Source: an uncultured Flavobacteriaceae bacterium
GTDB lineage: Bacteria; Bacteroidota; Bacteroidia; Flavobacteriales; Flavobacteriaceae
Direction of reading: 5' to 3'
DNA: 64,000 bases
NCBI GenBank assembly: GCA_947498845.1
Contig: CANMLX010000004.1
Coordinates: forward strand, 121,504-185,503
Positions 63,156-64,000 of this stretch are shown one piece after another. Numbering within the stretch: the stretch's first letter is position 1; each line of letters starts with the position of its first letter. Under the pieces are notes generated by a model. The model saw nothing but the letters and a program-made list of their open reading frames with translations, did not search any database and was not told the origin of the DNA. The position numbers were made by a program, and so were the translations under genes.

Positions 63156-63538
63156 TCTCTAGCCAGACATGATACATCTTTTCTATACGCTCTCATAATT
63201 TATGTGTTTTAAGTGCATTATGTTCTGGCTTTCTTAATTAATTTGGATTCATTAAAGAAGCTTTACAAAAAGCCTGTAATCTTGGTAGTTTACTTCTTAT
63301 GTTTCTATAAAACTTCTAAGCCAGAAGTAAGTATAAAAATGATTATAATAGTTGCCTTCATCCTTCGAGTTTCTTTCTTCGAACTTAGATAATCTAAGGC
63401 AAATCCAATTTCATTCGATAATTAAAACTATCCATTCTAAACGCATTATCATTTGCCTTTGTCACTTTAAACCTATTCATTGACAGTTTTATAATTAAAG
63501 CTAAATTTAATTTAGCACAAATTAAAATACAATCAATT
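63156..63538. other. Gene-free stretch upstream of the NHLP precursor
   Basis: No credible frame on either strand. AGCCAGA (63161) and TCTGGCT (63224-63230) form the ends of an imperfect inverted repeat after the AraC stop, perhaps part of its transcript end. No clear -7 box close to the NHLP start could be named. Confidence 0.5.
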
Positions 63539-63892
63539 ATGGAACTTACAGAAAAACAAAAAAAAGCACAAGAATTTCTACAAACCATCATTACAGAAGC
63601 CTGGAGAAACGAAACATTTAAACAAGAACTCATTAATTCTCCTGTTGAAACTTTAAATGTCTTTACAGGTAAAACGGCGAACTTTCCAAAAGATAAAAAG
63701 TTAGTTATTGTAGACCAAACAAATCCCAATTACATTTATTTAAACATTCCTGCTAAACCTAATTTAGATGATATGGAACTGAATGAAGAGCAACTTGAAG
63801 CAATTGCTGGAGGAGCAAGTTTATGGGAACATATTGCTGCTTATGGGATATTTGGAGGGGCTACTTATATGATTGATGTAATAAATAGATAA
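63539..63892 (+). CDS. NHLP (nitrile-hydratase-like leader) family RiPP precursor
   Basis: A 117-residue precursor. The leader (1-92) has the nitrile hydratase alpha-subunit-like pattern: MELTEKQKKAQEFLQTIITEAW, an extended middle, and ELNEEQLEAIAGG with the double-glycine site at 91-92. The core of 25 residues begins ASLWEHIAAYGIFGGATY; it is hydrophobic with one Ser, one Thr and no Cys. NHLP leaders feed several RiPP enzyme types and are exported by peptidase-ABC transporters. Its processing genes may lie past the window end. It is located beside the LanB cluster, so it could be a second substrate. Confidence 0.85.
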   Translation: MELTEKQKKAQEFLQTIITEAWRNETFKQELINSPVETLNVFTGKTANFPKDKKLVIVDQTNPNYIYLNIPAKPNLDDMELNEEQLEAIAGGASLWEHIAAYGIFGGATYMIDVINR

Positions 63893-63920
63893 AACAAAAA
63901 AAAGCTATCTAAAAAGCATT

Positions 63921-64000
63921 AAACCTGAATTATGCAATAGGATTAAAGTCATTGCTATTGTTACTTATTCTTACTAGCTTTAAGGTGTATTTTAACTTTC
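63921..64000. repeat. Possible start of a third 171-bp-family element, cut by the window end
   Basis: From 63921 the sequence AACCTGAATTATGCAATAG.. matches the 21-base end of the elements at 18085 and 37269 at 17 positions. The rest is beyond the window, so copy status is not certain. Confidence 0.4.

Noticed and set aside
63394..63729. A minus-strand frame across the NHLP precursor
   Set aside because: Antisense to a recognisable precursor with leader and GG site; no family features.

Overview
The window reads as chromosomal DNA of a low-GC marine-type member of the Flavobacteriaceae (Bacteroidota). Evidence: type IX secretion sorting domains of type A and type B, TonB receptor plus DUF4249 lipoprotein pairs, DUF4175 and PID-CTERM proteins, glutaminyl-tRNA synthetase beside glutamyl-tRNA synthetase, Bacteroidota -7 promoter boxes (TAnnTTTG), and frequent TTG/GTG starts. 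The genus cannot be fixed from sequence alone. There is no transposase or prophage gene, but short palindromic repeat elements are abundant between genes.

Layout. 0-8 kb: an ECF sigma / anti-sigma / DUF4097-like operon, a TonB receptor-DUF4249 operon, a membrane LytTR regulator and a DUF3667 protein. The sigma operon and the TonB operon carry the same two-part promoter (GCAACCC and TCTATA, identical spacing), and a third match precedes the VWA lipoprotein at 8.3 kb, so one extracytoplasmic sigma factor may link the three. 8-14 kb: VWA lipoprotein, OmpH-like lipoprotein, and a large secreted alpha-amylase with three starch-binding modules and a palindromic LacI-type operator upstream. 14-23.5 kb: methyltransferase, SUKH protein, mnmG surrounded by three parS centromere-like sites, ybeY, a large hypothetical protein and DUF4175. 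23.7-37.9 kb: gltX, SGNH hydrolase, SPFH protein, FemAB-like protein, TPM protein, glnS, folB, two tRNA-Cys genes, LysE, GIN-domain and YbjQ-like proteins. 38-47 kb: rnr, rpiB, an ElaA-like acetyltransferase, an OmpA-LRR (T9SS type B) pair, S41 protease and rnpA. 47-53.3 kb: ribE, pdxA, and the DUF177-rpmF-fabH-accB-accC lipid/ribosome operon. 53.3-54.9 kb: a stretch of repeats with the remains of a subtilisin gene.

54.9-64 kb holds the most interesting system: a ribosomal peptide (RiPP) gene cluster. A minus-strand operon starts from a near-consensus promoter and encodes a split lantibiotic dehydratase (LanB N- and C-terminal halves on separate genes with a TTGA overlap), a membrane-anchored TPR-AraC regulator, a 45-residue precursor peptide with a double-glycine leader (57127-57264) and a prolyl-oligopeptidase-type lipoprotein. 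Divergent from it are a second AraC regulator and a 117-residue nitrile-hydratase-like-leader (NHLP) precursor. Neither precursor core contains cysteine and no LanC cyclase lies in the window. The product may therefore be a dehydrated but non-lanthionine peptide. A 22-bp palindrome, a separate -7 box and a terminator-like hairpin bracket the small precursor gene, as expected if it is expressed at a different level from its enzymes.

Two families of MITE-like elements run through the window: about 162-bp elements ending in ATACCAATT/AATTGGTAT, and 171-bp elements ending in AACCCGCTTTATGCAATA. They share a core of the form TAGC-N3/4-GCTATG. Two copies of the first family are 161/162 identical; one sits between accC and its terminator and the other abuts the truncated subtilisin gene.
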